This document shows positions 44,220-56,256 of a stretch of DNA of 64,000 bases, one piece after another. The stretch lies in NCBI GenBank assembly GCA_000611775.1, contig KK106982.1:4100996-4164995 (forward strand), read 5' to 3'. Origin of the DNA: Umbilicaria muhlenbergii. Its lineage: Eukaryota > Ascomycota > Lecanoromycetes > Umbilicariales > Umbilicariaceae. Numbering within the stretch: position 1 is the stretch's first letter; every line of letters begins with the position of its first letter. The notes below the pieces were generated by a model, which saw only the letters and a program-made list of their open reading frames with translations, was not told where the DNA came from and made no database searches. The position numbers and the translations under genes were made by a program.

Positions 44220-46288
44220 TGCTGGTGCTTTGACTATATGCCGGGCGGTTAAAGTCTTTTGCCTTTCCCTGTCCAAGTGGGCCAAGTCTCCACCCAAGGC
44301 GTCACCCAAAGCGTGATGAGATGAGAATGAGTTGCCAGCCAAGCAAAGCCAAGCGGACGATGCCTCTTTTATGGGAAGCTTGTACGATGGAGATTTCAGA
44401 TGCCGGGTTGGTGGGTCACCCCAACGCAAAGGTAAAAGTCAGAGCGTAGACGACGGCTTCTCGCTGCCGCGGTCAATGACGGAGAGCCTCGTGGGGTTCT
44501 GAGTATATCTAGTCGGCCTGCCTCGTACCCCCCCTCAGCTTGACGGATTCGATCTCGAACCGAGGCCTGCTGCGAGGTTGAAACGCTGTCAGCGCAAGCA
44601 CGTTCTGATCTGCTGGCGTCTGAATGGCCGCCGATGCGGGCCCCTCGCACGGTTTCCCGACTTCCGGTTGGCGATGGTCAAGATGCTTGTTTCACGAGGT
44701 CGATGCAGGCCATGCCATTCGTGCAGTCGAGTCTGAACGGTGTGCCTCGTCTTCCGGGAACACGCCGATCGAGCTTCACTACGTCTACGCCTCTCCAACA
44801 GCACTGCTGCTTCCACTGAATCTACTCGTCACAACACTCGACTGTTTTGTATGAGGTAGTGTAGTCACCTTGATAAGGGCTGCTTTCTCCGAAAACCATG
44901 CCGTTTGCCGGCGGTAGCTGGTGATAATGAGCCAAAAAGGAACGAGCTGTTTCGTCACCGACTCTGCCCGCCCTTGTCTGCTGCACTTCCGGTGCGGATG
45001 TGAAGACGTCGACAGGCGGGGTCTTCTAAGGGAGCTTAGCGGGGCGCCGAGTGGCTGAAGAAGGAGAGCCAGTTGTTCGAAACAGTCCCGGCGGATCCTG
45101 ATATCAGCACCAGTGGGTTCCGCTCTGTCGGATGGCGAGTATACCCGAATGGCCGGAGTCGCTGGAACACGGAGCCAGAGAGAGCGTTACCTTATTTCTA
45201 GAACATCTTCAACCATAGCCGCAAGGCAGAAGAAGGCAGAGCTGCTCCCAATGCCCATGCTGCCTGACCCTGCTGGCGTGCTGCAGAGTCTGCTCGGGCT
45301 TGGCGGCATCAGGATTTTCCGTCGGCGCCGTCTTTTCCATCTTCCATCCCTGCTGCATCACTGCCGCCTTCCAGCTTCGGCCCCAATCGTGGAGAAGGGG
45401 AAGGGACGACGTTGGACAGCCAATCAGATGTCATGCATCGAGAACGTGCTCATCGATCTGCGTCAACGGCTTCTACCGCCGGGCGTAGCGAGGGACAAGC
45501 TTTGATGGGGCGATCCCCAGGCTTGAATCAGTCTGAAGCCACCCGGTCAGCACGCCCGTACGAAAGCCCATTCAGACGGAGTCAGATCACATCTATCGCA
45601 CCCATCATTTCAAATCTTTACCTTGCCACGACGAGCATCCACCATCGTCGACTTCATGACCTTGCGCGGGAACAGATGAGATGGAGTCAGAAGTCAAGCG
45701 CCTCGAAGCGGGGAAGAAAGACGTCAACGAGGAGCCTCCGAGGCCAAGAAATCAAACATGAGGGATCCGATGCCAAAACACGAGGAGAAAGACACAGAAC
45801 ATCCCAAAACACGAGATGGATTACTAGAGCCTTTAATACCCTCGAACTACGAGCTCCTGCTATCTAAGCCGGAGGAAACACGGATGACTGCAGTGAGCAC
45901 CCGTCATGCGTGACTGTGAAGTCCACACAGCTGCGCTGCTGCAATTAACTTGGTCCCACAGTCGGAGTCCCTGTGATTGTTGACATACTGTGATTGAGAC
46001 ATGCCAAGCAGATATGGGAAGAAGATTCATAACAAGGACCGGGGCCGGCCCGTTGCGATAGCCGGTAGCGATGTCACCTTGGGGGCCGCGGCCAGTGGGT
46101 GAGAGACCCCACTGAGGAGAATCCACAGGCAAGACCAGAGTGCCGTGCTGCGCCTTTCGATCCTCAGATACCGGCGCTTCACCACCAATGTCACAGCCGC
46201 GTCCAGGTTCCAACGCTGGCGCCTGCTCGTCCAGACCCTTTTCGCGTCTCGACCCGGAATCGCTTTTCCGAGACCTCGGCCCTCACCC
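44220..46288. other. intergenic, promoter side of phosphate symporter
   Basis: Two kilobases with normal CpG. Several open frames on the plus strand (45113-45505, 45412-45867) lack domains and splice support. No repeats or RNA genes were recognised. Confidence 0.4.
44599..44604 (+). promoter_or_regulatory. CACGTT, possible weak Pho4/NUC-1 type site
   Basis: About 380 bp upstream of the phosphate symporter. CACGTG/CACGTT cores bind Pho4 in yeast, and NUC-1 in Neurospora binds CACGTG. A lone 6-mer is weak evidence. Confidence 0.2.
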
Positions 46289-47023
46289 TCACCACCGCCT
46301 CCACATCTGCTCATTCCCATGCCACGGCCCCCTCCTCCCGCCATCGTCCCACCTCCTCTCCCCCTCCAACCTTCTCCTTTCCCGAAACCTCTCCAACAAC
46401 ATCTCCCTCTCCAACCCCCTTCTCTCCCTCTCCAGCGCCCTAGCCTCCCTCTCCCTCTCCTCCCTCTCTTTCCTCTCCCTCTCCTCCCTCGCCTCCCTCT
46501 CCCTCTCCTCCCTCACCCTAATCCTCTCCCTCCCCACCTCCTCCCGAACCTCCCTCTCCACCTTCTTCCTCTCTTTCTCCCTCTCCAACCCCGCCACCTG
46601 CTCCCACAACACCCCAACCTTCCGCTTCACCTCTTTGAAGCTCTTGACCGACACCACCGACGACGATGCCGACGACGACCTCCTCCGCCTAGTATCCCCA
46701 TTTCCGTTCCTGTTCCCGCCGCTACCGCCATTACCACCACCACCACCACCATTTCCACCCCGTCCGCGCTGCGCCCCGACCAAGAACGCCAACCACTCCT
46801 CCCTTCCCACACACTCAGTTGGGATCGGGCAGCGCAAGTCGGTATCCGACGAGCAAGCCACATAACGCACCGGTCTCGGCGCGCCCGGTTGCGCCAGCAC
46901 CGTAGTAGTGCAGGAAGCAGGAGGTTGGCGACAAGCCGGCTGTCTGAGTTCGACGACCGGTTTGGGCGCTGCTTTGGGTTTGGGGGCGGGTTCGTACTCG
47001 GCGATGATGTAGGGGAGGCACAT
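46289..47023 (-). CDS. Arg/Glu-rich coiled-coil protein, unknown function
   Basis: A single exon of 244 residues. The N-terminus MCLPYIIAEYEPAPKPKAAP is followed by a Cys-containing segment (RYVACSSDTDLRCPIPTEC, about residues 73-91) that could bind metal. A Gly/Asn-rich linker (110-135), an RRRRSSSASSS patch and a long charged helix (about 150-235, repeats of REERERE) predicted as coiled coil follow. The antisense strand is an equally long Pro/Leu-rich frame, but it is low complexity and is the less likely product. No intron is needed. The short conserved N-terminus plus variable charged tail is common in fungal hypothetical proteins. The function is unknown. Confidence 0.6.
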   Translation of the reverse strand: MCLPYIIAEYEPAPKPKAAPKPVVELRQPACRQPPASCTTTVLAQPGAPRPVRYVACSSDTDLRCPIPTECVGREEWLAFLVGAQRGRGGNGGGGGGNGGSGGNRNGNGDTRRRRSSSASSSVVSVKSFKEVKRKVGVLWEQVAGLEREKERKKVEREVREEVGRERIRVREEREREAREERERKEREEREREARALERERRGLEREMLLERFRERRRLEGERRWDDGGRRGPWHGNEQMWRRW

Positions 47024-48634
47024 CGCGAAGACTGGGTCGGGGGCGGGGATAGATAGACAGCGGGTTCTTCTAGGTCGACAGCGAGGAGTTGCCCGACTCA
47101 GAGGGGAGGGTATGCGCCGCGGGGAGGGGGATGGAATGAAGGCCTGGTGGGTATATCCGGAGTTCGAGGTCGATGTGCACGGGGTGGAGGAGCAGGTGCT
47201 TGGGGCACGCGCTCTCTCGTTTGCGCAGGATAAAAGGCGATGATGGATGGGTAGAGATAGATAGATAGATCATCATCATCATCATCGTCCACAGGTACAG
47301 TGTCGACACTTATATCCCCCACGCACCCTTTGTGCGGCATTGTCTGCACGAGCATTGTAGTCGTGCTTCGGAAAACGTAGGATGTAGGCATCGTGGTCTG
47401 CGCACATGCGACTCGTTGTCTCAGGAAGGGGGGCAGCAAGCAGATCACGAGCGGTAGTGGAACGAGACGAACATCAAAGAACGAGTTGCGAAGGACGCGA
47501 CGGGAGAAACACGAGGACAACAATGGAAGCCGTGGGGGGGTTGAAACGGGTGTGCATCTAACGAGTTGATGCTCTACAGCGGGGAGGAGGGGGAGGGTGG
47601 GAACAAAGATATTGAAACCGAGACATGTCACTCACTACCAATACGTACCTGTCTCTACGGAGGTAGTCCCACCTTAATTCTGACCCTAGCCGTTCGTTTA
47701 TCGCGATCGCAACATCTGCACTCTCACTCGCGGGTGACAAAACCAAATGCGAATCCCAAAAAGCTTAGCAAACAGACATCTCTACAGCGCCAACAGATAT
47801 CCAAAAGCTTTCAGATCCAGAACTGTAGATCCAGCCTAGCGCTCTAGTTTTTATCACCGACTGTTCCTCGATGACTGTTGACCTCGTGGAGTGATGAAGC
47901 TGTGGAGCCGTACACGATTCCAGGTTTTTGATGTCACCCGCCAAGCCGAGGAGGAGCCTCATCTGACCCTGCTACGCGAACCAGAGTCACCCACCTCAGG
48001 TCCGGCTACCCTACCTAGTCTGCCCTACCTTACGCCAAGGCTGTAGTCAACCTCACTACCTCCTTAGCACGCTTAAGGTATGTAGGTACCCGCGACACCA
48101 TCTCCCCATGGAACAACCATCGCACTAACGTTGATTGTTCGCTCCGACAATAAACCAAGTGCGCGTTTGAGAAACCGCAGGATCTGAACCGCGCCTAGAT
48201 GTAAGGTATTGTCCTGAGCTCAGGCCGGCTACCGACGGGGTTTCGCTGTTGGAGTTTCCCCACGGGCCACGGCGGGCGGATAGTGGCGACGCAGACGCAG
48301 ACGCAGGAGACGAAACACCCACAAAACAAGCAGCGGGACTGCAGCGGCAGCTTTATGTTCTGGGGGCTTTCTACGACGTGAGTCTCTGTGGTGTAGATGT
48401 GAGAACGGGGGATAGTTATATCTACAATCCCGAAATCGAGATGCTATGCTATACTATGCAGTTGCCATTCTTCCCCCCCCTCCCCCCCCTTCCAACCAAG
48501 CTCCGAGCCCCCCATCGTAAGGGGTCACAGATCGAAGACTCCACCTTCTGGCGTGGCAAACAAACGGCCAGAGCAGAGAACACGTCTATCGGGGAGCCCT
48601 GGCACGCAGAACCCCCGCCTAATCCCCTCCATTC
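47024..48634. other. intergenic, no supported gene
   Basis: It holds a short compound microsatellite, GATA/CAT units at 47255-47287, and scattered low-complexity pyrimidine runs near 48470. Open frames on both strands look like chance. Confidence 0.45.
47255..47287 (+). repeat. compound microsatellite (GATA)n(CAT)n
   Basis: Four GATA units followed directly by five CAT/ATC units. Confidence 0.85.
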
Positions 48635-51600
48635 CTAGCCGTACAACTCCTCGTCGTCATCGGCGCCGTCGTCGCCAAAGCCCGTGGTTCCGTTCATGGA
48701 CGGGGTGCCGTAGTCGTTGCTGGTGATGTAGGCGTCGTCGTCGTCGTCGTCGTCGCTATCCCATTGTGTCGCTTTGCCCTTTCCCTTGCCTTTGGGTTTA
48801 CTGCTGTTGCGAGGTTTAGATGTTGGTCTGGCGAGGTGTTCGGTGCCTGTTGCGCGGAGTCCTCGAGGTACATTTAGCGTGGCCGAAGTCAGAGGTGCAG
48901 AGGAGTGGGGACCGCGAGCGGAGGGGTCGGAGGCCGGGCCTTCGAAAGTGGCGCGCACGTGTTGGTAGTGCTCGAGTTCTTTGGCGCTGTATCGACGGTC
49001 CCAAATTAGTATTCGATACCGTGTGTAGGCCTGTTGAGCTATCGAAAAGAGCTTACCTAACACTACCGACAAGTTCCCTCTGCGCGCTCGCAAAGTCCTC
49101 CTCCGTAACCATAACCGCCACATCCTCCGCCGAAGCCAAATGATCGAAGAAATAAGCCGTCGTGACCGGCCCCCCGGGTAGAGCTCTGATCTTCGCGTCC
49201 ACCGCCGAGGCCTGCCGAGTAGCAGCCTTCAACATCGCGTCCGAGCAGAGCGCGTACAGGTCCGCTCCCGTATAGGTAAAAGGCAGCGACTCCGCAACCC
49301 GGCGAAGCGACATACCCGGATGGAGGGAGAATTTCCGAGTCAGGGCTTCCATAATCGTCAGCTGTTTATCATGCGTGTCCGAAACACCCAGATAGAGCAT
49401 CTTGTCGAAGCGGCCCGGTCGAAGCAATGCTTGATCGAGTAGATCCGGACGATTGGTAGCGCCGATGACAAAGACCCCGCCCCCGCTGTCGTCGCCGTCG
49501 CTCATGCCGTCGAGTTCGGCGAGTAGCTGACTGACGATACGATCCATGACGCCGCCACTGTCGCCCTGGTTGCCTCGTTTGGGGGCGACGGAGTCGAGCT
49601 CGTCGAAGAATACGACACAAGGTCTTGCGTCCCTTGCGCGTTGAAAGACGCGACGGACGTTCGCTTCGGACTCTCCGATGTACATATTGAGCAGCTCTGG
49701 GCCCTTGACGGAGAAGAAGTTTAGCGAGAACTCGGTAGCAATGGCCTTGGCCAGTAATGTCTTCCCAGTGCCCGGAGGGCCGTAGAAGAGAATGCCGCTA
49801 CGCTTCTTCATTCCCTTGGCGAAGAGCTCGGGTCTCTCGAGTGGTAGTTGGATGGTTTCCATGACGGCATCCTTGACGTTAGTGAGGCCTCCGACGTCGT
49901 CCCAGCTGACATTGGGAATCTTTGGCGCTCCGATGGCATCGGCAAAGTTCTTTCGGGCAGCGTCGACAGCAACGTCGAAATCAGCTTTAGTAAGACAGCG
50001 AGCACCTTCGCCACCAGACACATGCACATCCCGTATCAGAACATCCGATGGTCTCGACGAGTCCATGGCTTTTGCCACCAACTGCTCCAGCCGTTCTGTT
50101 CTTGCTACCAGTGCCCTCTCAACAACGTCGACCAGATCGCCTGCTACGAGAGCAGCAGTCTTGACTGCGATAGCGGCAAGATCAACATCAAGAGCTAGTC
50201 TTGCGCCCCTATCCACCAAAATACCACGTAAAACGCCTTCTCTTTCTCCCTCGTCGGGTGCTGTAAGTTCTAGCTCGTGCGTGAATAGACTCCTAACGCC
50301 CTCTGGGATCTTCTCTATCTCAGTGGTGGTAGCGACAACAACCCGACTGTCTTGCACCACTTCTTTGAGTGCAGGGATCATCCGATCGGCTGTCAGCGCC
50401 TCAATGTGCCTAAGGAGTAACACTGTGCATTCTGGCCCACAGCCAAGGGCTCGTTCCGCTTTGGCCTTCAGAAAGGCCTCGGTCTTGACATCCCCTCCTC
50501 CCGCGCCGCCTTCAGTCAATATGTCATAGGCATCGATGGGAAAGATATGTAATCCAAGATCAGAGCAAGCATGTGAAGCCACGTTTGCTTTCCCAATATT
50601 CCGTTGCGTAGAATGAAGGAGGATCACAATGGGCTTGAGGTCAAGGTGGATCGCTCGAGGGCTGGTAGCCGCGGCCATGAGCTCCCGCAGTCGCCTTTGC
50701 AATGGCGTTATAAATGGTCGAGGCATCTTTGCTAATACTTGCGCCGATCTGCCAGACGAAGTAGAAGCTCGTGGTGTTTGCCGAACGCCGAGGTAGTATT
50801 CCCATGTACTCACCATAGTCGACGGTATCTTGCACTGTTCGCTTCCAGCTTGGACCATTCGCGTAGTCATGGGCTCAATAGATGATACTCCGCCCCAGGT
50901 GTCCAGATCAAGAGAGGATTGGTCCTCGTTAGACGATGGCCCAACTACCTGTCCAATCTTAAACCAAGCAACTCCTTGGGCGCTAGGTTTTGCTGCCTGG
51001 TCTTTTGCTGAAGTCACAACGATTTCCTCCATGTCGTGTTCAGTATCTGCTGCGCCTCCGGATTGAGAGAGCGTCTTACTGGCTCCGATATCTATGCTGA
51101 TACCCACTAGATCCCCTTTCCGCATTATACGTCGTTTATGTTCGAAATACTGTTTCAGTCCAGCCATGAGTCCAGCCTGCAAAGCCCGATCAGTGGTCAG
51201 AGGGGTAGATACCCTGACCAGTGTTACCTCCTTTGCAACTGGGGGCACTGAGGAACTGCTAATCTTTTGCTTGTCTAGATTTGGTCTCGTTGCAGTATTC
51301 TCATGCGCTGCATTTATCAGTAGAGATAGTCTGACGTGACCCGGCTGGCCAAGATTTGCGAGAAGAATTGGTGAGAGATATACACTTGGGGCAGGTGGGT
51401 TTGGTTGTAATGAATGCATACTGCCATGCCGGATACTAGCCTTCCCTATAGGATATCTAGAGAAGTTGGCGGCTGATGTTTCCGGTAAACCATATATTTT
51501 GATAGCTCTTGATTCCGTCCTTGCCTCTCGCTCATCACTGAATGCCGCAAGATCCCACACGCCCTTCCCCCCAGATTGCGCTGACGCCGCTTCTATGCTG

Positions 51601-53000
51601 ATCCAATCACCAGAAAAGCAGCCTAGCTTAACCAGCGTATTGATTCCGACGAATGCTCTGGCCTCCTCATCCTCTTCACTGCTGGGCCTGGGATGTAGGA
51701 GCTCATCGGGAACTTTCTGGAGAAGTCCGTCCGTCTTGAAAAGCTTTCCATGTGTGGCAGAGCGTTGGCGAGTTGTGGTGGCTGTGTAGCTTGAGTACAC
51801 GGATCCCGGTGTATGGATGCCATTCATCTTTGGTCCTCCGGCTCGAGGAGTAGCTGCCGTCATCACGGACGAAACGCCAGACGATTGGGATGGCAAACTT
51901 GGCGCTGTCAAAGAGATCATGCCATCAAGCGAATCATCTGAGAGACTACCACTCTCGCGATCTGAGTTCTCGGAGTCTGAGGTACTGCCAGCCGATAGTG
52001 CGCCTGGATGGATACTGGCAGTATCCTGTAGTCCATCGTCTTCCAACGCGGAAAAGAACTGTTCGTTAGAAGTCTCCTCTTCTTCCTCAGCTATCATTCG
52101 TGGAAGTTCCTTTCGAGAGGGTAGAACAGCTATATCGCGGTGAGCAGATTTATGATGAATCTGATTAACAATGATTTTGGTAGCTGGCGACAGTAAACCT
52201 TGGGAAATGGGTTCACACATAGTGATTTTGGCCGGCGGCAGAGGGACGTGGGTAATGGGATGGCTAGGTAATGGCAAAGGTAGCAGGTCGCCTTGATGCA
52301 CAATCTTCGGCGACGTCAACGCTTCACGTATTGCCGATACTAAATGGTCTTCTTGACGTTGAGCAGACGATCTCCCAGACGCGCCATTCATGCCATTACG
52401 CAGAGGTGCCGTGTCCTTCCCCTTGCCCTGAAAGCCGTTCAACCGTGACACCCCAAAGCCGCCTCCGAACTTCTCGTGCACCTCGACGTGTTTTCGCAGA
52501 GCATCCCCGTCCACGGTGACGAATATAGTCTCAAGAGCTAGGGGTTCGACGTCCAATATACGAATCTCTATTCCCAACTTGCTTTTAACGGTACCCTTGA
52601 TCCCTGGATTGTCTTGAAGAGCTTCCGCAAAGGATTGCAGCGCCAGAGAAGAAGCCGGAAACCGTATTGAAGAGGGTGGAAGCTTTTCTGTCTCGGAAGA
52701 ATCAATTCTTTGTGATCGTACCGGCAAGATGGTCCATGGAGCCTCTTCCACGAGGTCTGGCGAGAGGGGTGCCCATGGAGCGATTGCAACGTGCCTCACA
52801 TCGACTTCCTCATGCTCCGACGTAACGTCTACAGGGACCTGTCCGAAGAGGTCTGAGAAAAGATCATCGGACAGCGTTCCCACGTCGCCCTTGCCGTGCT
52901 CATCAAGTACAAGCCGCGCCGAAATGGCTGGTCTATCCGCCCTTCTGCGCCGTCGCCTCCTCCTCTTTCTGTGATCTATCGGTATTCCGTATCCTTCCAT
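48635..53000 (-). CDS. PEX6: peroxisomal AAA ATPase PEX6
   Basis: Two exons, 53000-49057 and 48986-48635, joined over a 70-bp intron (GTAAGC..TACAG, phase 2), give 1431 residues, normal for fungal Pex6. The N-terminus is basic ([15 protein letters not shown], then SARLVLDE). The D1 ATPase domain (about residues 780-1000) is degenerate: its P-loop reads [14 protein letters not shown]2 (about 1030-1290) is intact: VSWDDVGGL, Walker [14 protein letters not shown] (about 1073), [20 protein letters not shown], Walker [21 protein letters not shown], and the second region of homology [20 protein letters not shown]. The C-terminus, after [17 protein letters not shown], is low complexity with a poly-Asp run. 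Pex6 and Pex1 form a hexamer docked by Pex26/Pex15 that extracts ubiquitinated Pex5 from the peroxisome membrane. It is divergent from the steryl ester hydrolase with 1 kb between them. Confidence 0.97.
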
Positions 53001-54029
53001 CTCTTCCCGGATTTGGTGTTCAGATCTTGTGTAGTGATTTGTTCATAAAGTCTCCACAACTGCTCTGTTGCACGCGTGCAACTTTTGGCTCATGTTGCCG
53101 AGGCACAAAATTGACAGGTGGATTGATTGGCTTTGGTAGCCTGTCCCTGGCTTCTGTATTTACGTTGCCATCTGGCAAGCGGAAATCAAAATGCCGTTTG
53201 AGTGAGATGACAAACTCCAATTCCAAGTCCTGAGCTCACCAGACTACCGGGTAGGCTTGCGTGGTGGAGTGGACTCAAAGGCAGTGAGGGAGCTCCTCTG
53301 GCCCTTGGATTATTGCGCGTCTAGGCTGCGGAGAAGAAAAAGGCACGACGCCGTTGAACCGACTTCCCGATTGTGACTTCTATTGCCGAGAGTCCAAAGG
53401 CTTCGGAGGCGTGGGGAACCCTGGATTGACTGTCCTTGCTCCGCACACTATTTCCGCACTAGAGTACATTTTAAGACGTCTTCGTGCGTGAGAAGAGTTG
53501 AGCCGTCAAGCTCTGCTGAAGCGACTCTCACAAGGCCTGATCCCGGATGGCGGTCGCAATCAGCAAGTACAGAACAGGGGACCTGCCTTGCTGAAGGCGA
53601 CGTTATTATCTTGGTTCATGGCTGCTTGTGATAATCACATGTTAGCCGGTGACGCTGCCATTCCTACATACCTTATTCGTGCATCAATCCAGCATTGCCA
53701 TTATTGCGATCTCGGGCATGGTGTCCGTGGGCAGCATCAGTCAATTCCGCCCCTCCACTACATTAACGCGGGCTTAGTGGTATGTCACTCTTCACTCCCC
53801 GCACGAATCCTTTGACCGCATATCATCCTTGCTGACTGCTTCAAGTACATTGTTGTTATGTTCACCTTCACGGCCAAAAAGACTTCGATTGAAACGCGTC
53901 GTAGTCGACGGTCTACTTGACCTCGCAGCTCCGCGAAACGAATCAAAGAACTGACAACTGAGGCGATGAATGATGCCTGCACTACCCATTGAGACATAAT
54001 TTCCTATCGTTTTATGTGACCTGCTCACC
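53001..54029. other. divergent promoter region between PEX6 and steryl ester hydrolase
   Basis: One kilobase serves both divergent genes. It includes the CCTCGG box. No other element or coding stretch is supported. Confidence 0.5.
53098..53103 (-). promoter_or_regulatory. CCTCGG box upstream of PEX6
   Basis: On the PEX6 strand, CCTCGG lies about 100 bp before the start codon. This is the core bound by the FarA/FarB (CTF1) fatty-acid regulators of Aspergillus and Fusarium, found before beta-oxidation and peroxin genes. Only one copy is seen, so chance is possible. Confidence 0.45.
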
Positions 54030-56256
54030 ATGGCCGTCGCATTCCCAAAGAACAATAGTGAAGCTGGCCAAAAATATGCCGATTACGCCGAACATCTTTC
54101 CCTCTTGCCACACCATCATGATCACCCAAATGGCCCAGCGGTCGAAGCAGAGTTTGTAACGCCGCGAGATCCGGTCATCGTGACAGCGAACGGGGGTCGA
54201 CTGCCGGCTGTGCCTGTGGACAAGGCGCAGAAACTGAACAAGCTAAAGGACGAGGCAGAGGGACGAGATTTGAATAGTGATGCTACAGCGTCCGGTGGTA
54301 TACAGCAAGAGAAACAAAAGGAGGGCGCAGCTGAAGAGCATGACGCACAAGCTGTGGACATTGAAACCGGAGATAGGTCATCGCCGAACCCATCTACGCG
54401 ACCAGAAGCACCCCTCCGTGCTGCTATCCCACCAGCCGAGACAAACCCACTGTTTCCGCCCTTACCCCTCTATGGTCCGCCGACGATCCTACGTAACCTA
54501 CAGTGCGCAGGCTTTCGAGTCTCATCATTCTTCTTGTCCTTGTCGTTCCTGGCGGTTATTGTTCTGGGTTCTGCGTTCACAAGCATACCGTTAATGTTCC
54601 GTCACATCGGGCTCCGCGTGATTGGCCAGAACCCTGATACACGACGGCCATTTCATGAAGAGGAGATACAAAGGAAGAAAACACGACAAAAGGCGGAGAA
54701 GGATTGGGAACGAAAAAGGAGGCTTGGAATTTCTGGAGCGGAAGGTGCACAAATCCACGATGAAGAGGCTGGCTCGGACGACGAATATAAACCCTTAGAG
54801 GGCGGCAAAGATCGCTTGAAATGTGACGTTGGCTACTACGCGCGCAGGGTGGGTTTGGATGTTGAGAAGTTCAAAGTCGAAACCGAAGACGGGTTTATTA
54901 TCAACCTATGGCACGTCTTCAATCCAAAGGAATATACTCGCCTTCCAGAAGAACGCCTAAAGGCTGGAGAGCCGCAAAATTTTTCCGATGACCAACGAGG
55001 AGGAGACAACCAGAGATACAGCACATCCGGGTCCCGCTACACCGACGGCCAGCCTAGCTATCCAGTGCTGCTTATACACGGACTGTTACAGAGTTCAGGA
55101 GCTTATTGTGTCAACGATGATGACAGCCTCGCTTTCTTCCTCTGCAAGAGGTATGGTATTAGTCCCTGCGCGTATATTCAGCAGTACTAATACTTCACGT
55201 AGTGGGTATGACGTGTGGCTTGGCAACAATCGGTGTGGCTTTGAGCCTGAGCACCAGCTACTTCGGTATTCTGACCCTCGAATGTGGTCGTGGAATATTC
55301 GCCAAATGGGTGTTCTGGATCTCCCGGCACTCATCTCACGTGTGCTAGTAGAGACCGGCTTCGAGAAGCTGGGTCTCGTCTGCCACTCTCAAGGAACCGC
55401 AGAAACCTTTGTTGCTTTGGCAAAGGACCAGAGACCGGATCTAGGTCACAAGATCAGTGTGTTTTGCGCTCTGGCTCCCGCCGCATACGCTGGACCGCTT
55501 ATTGGCAAGATGTATCTCAAATTCATACGCATCATGTCACCACCCATGTTCCGAGTCTTCTTCGGTATTCACGCTTTCATACCATTCATGATGACCATGC
55601 ATCGATTTCTGCCTGGGCGGTTGTACGGTGCCTTGGGATACAGAGTATTTTCATTCCTCTTCAACTGGACCGATGCTCGCTGGGAGCAGGATACCCGGAA
55701 TCGCAAGTTTCAATTTGCGCCCGTCTACGTCAGCGCGGAGAGTATGCGGTGGTGGCTTGGCCGGGATTGCTTCGCAAAGCAGAAGTGCATCCTGGCCACT
55801 CGCGAGACAGGCATAGAGGAAGACGAAGAAGACGAAGAGGAGGACTATTCTGTTAACAAAGGCATATACCCTACTGAAAAGGCAAAGGAGCCGCACGGTA
55901 AGGACTTTCAGGCCAGAAAGGACGCTGCATGGTATGATGAGCAAGTCCCGCCTTTTGCCCTGTGGATCGGCGGTTCCGATGAGCTGGTAGATGGTAGGCG
56001 GCTACTCCGTCGATTCGACCGGGGCAGGGAGCCGCATGTGCGTGTTGTACATTCGAAGATCATCGAAGAGTATGAGCATCTAGACGTTATTTGGGCAATG
56101 GACTCGATCGACCAGGTGGGGAAGGAGGTCCGTGAAGTCCTCTGGAGCACCGCGCCAGCGTCTGCCAGAGAGGTCTGTCGAGTGCCCAAGGCGTGCGAGG
56201 ATGTTGCGCCTTGGGAGCCTCAGAGTGGAAGCAGCAGCACTACGACACTTACGTGA
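54030..56256 (+). CDS. membrane-anchored steryl ester hydrolase / acid-lipase-like alpha/beta hydrolase
   Basis: Exons 54030-55150 and 55203-56256 (52-bp intron with TACTAATAC branch, phase 2) give 724 residues. The start has a strong context, CACCATGGCC. After a polar 150-residue N-terminus comes one membrane segment (about 162-190, SSFFLSLSFLAVIVLGSAFT). The abhydro_lipase segment YYARRVGLDVEKFKVETEDG, then FIINLWHVF, starts near 270. The oxyanion HG is in VLLIHGLLQSSG (about 350). The nucleophile is in LVCHSQGTAE (about 435), with Cys in place of the usual Gly before His. Candidate Asp is GSDELVDG (about 630) and His is EEYEHLDVIW (about 665). A Glu/Asp-rich insert (EEDEEDEEEDY) lies near 575. 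This layout matches yeast Yeh1/Yeh2/Tgl1, which free fatty acids from steryl esters at lipid droplets or plasma membrane. It is divergent from PEX6. Confidence 0.88.

Noticed and set aside
44900-45870. Overlapping plus-strand frames, Arg- and Ser-rich
   Set aside because: Several frames are open at once in the same DNA, none with a recognisable motif; treated as chance.
46145-47056. Long plus-strand Pro/Leu-rich frame of about 300 residues
   Set aside because: It is the mirror of the Arg/Glu-rich coiled-coil gene on the minus strand. Low-complexity CTC/CCT runs keep both strands open, and it shows no domain.
49792-50529. Ser/Thr-rich 245-residue plus-strand frame
   Set aside because: Antisense shadow of the PEX6 ATPase domains; composition results from the GC-rich third positions.
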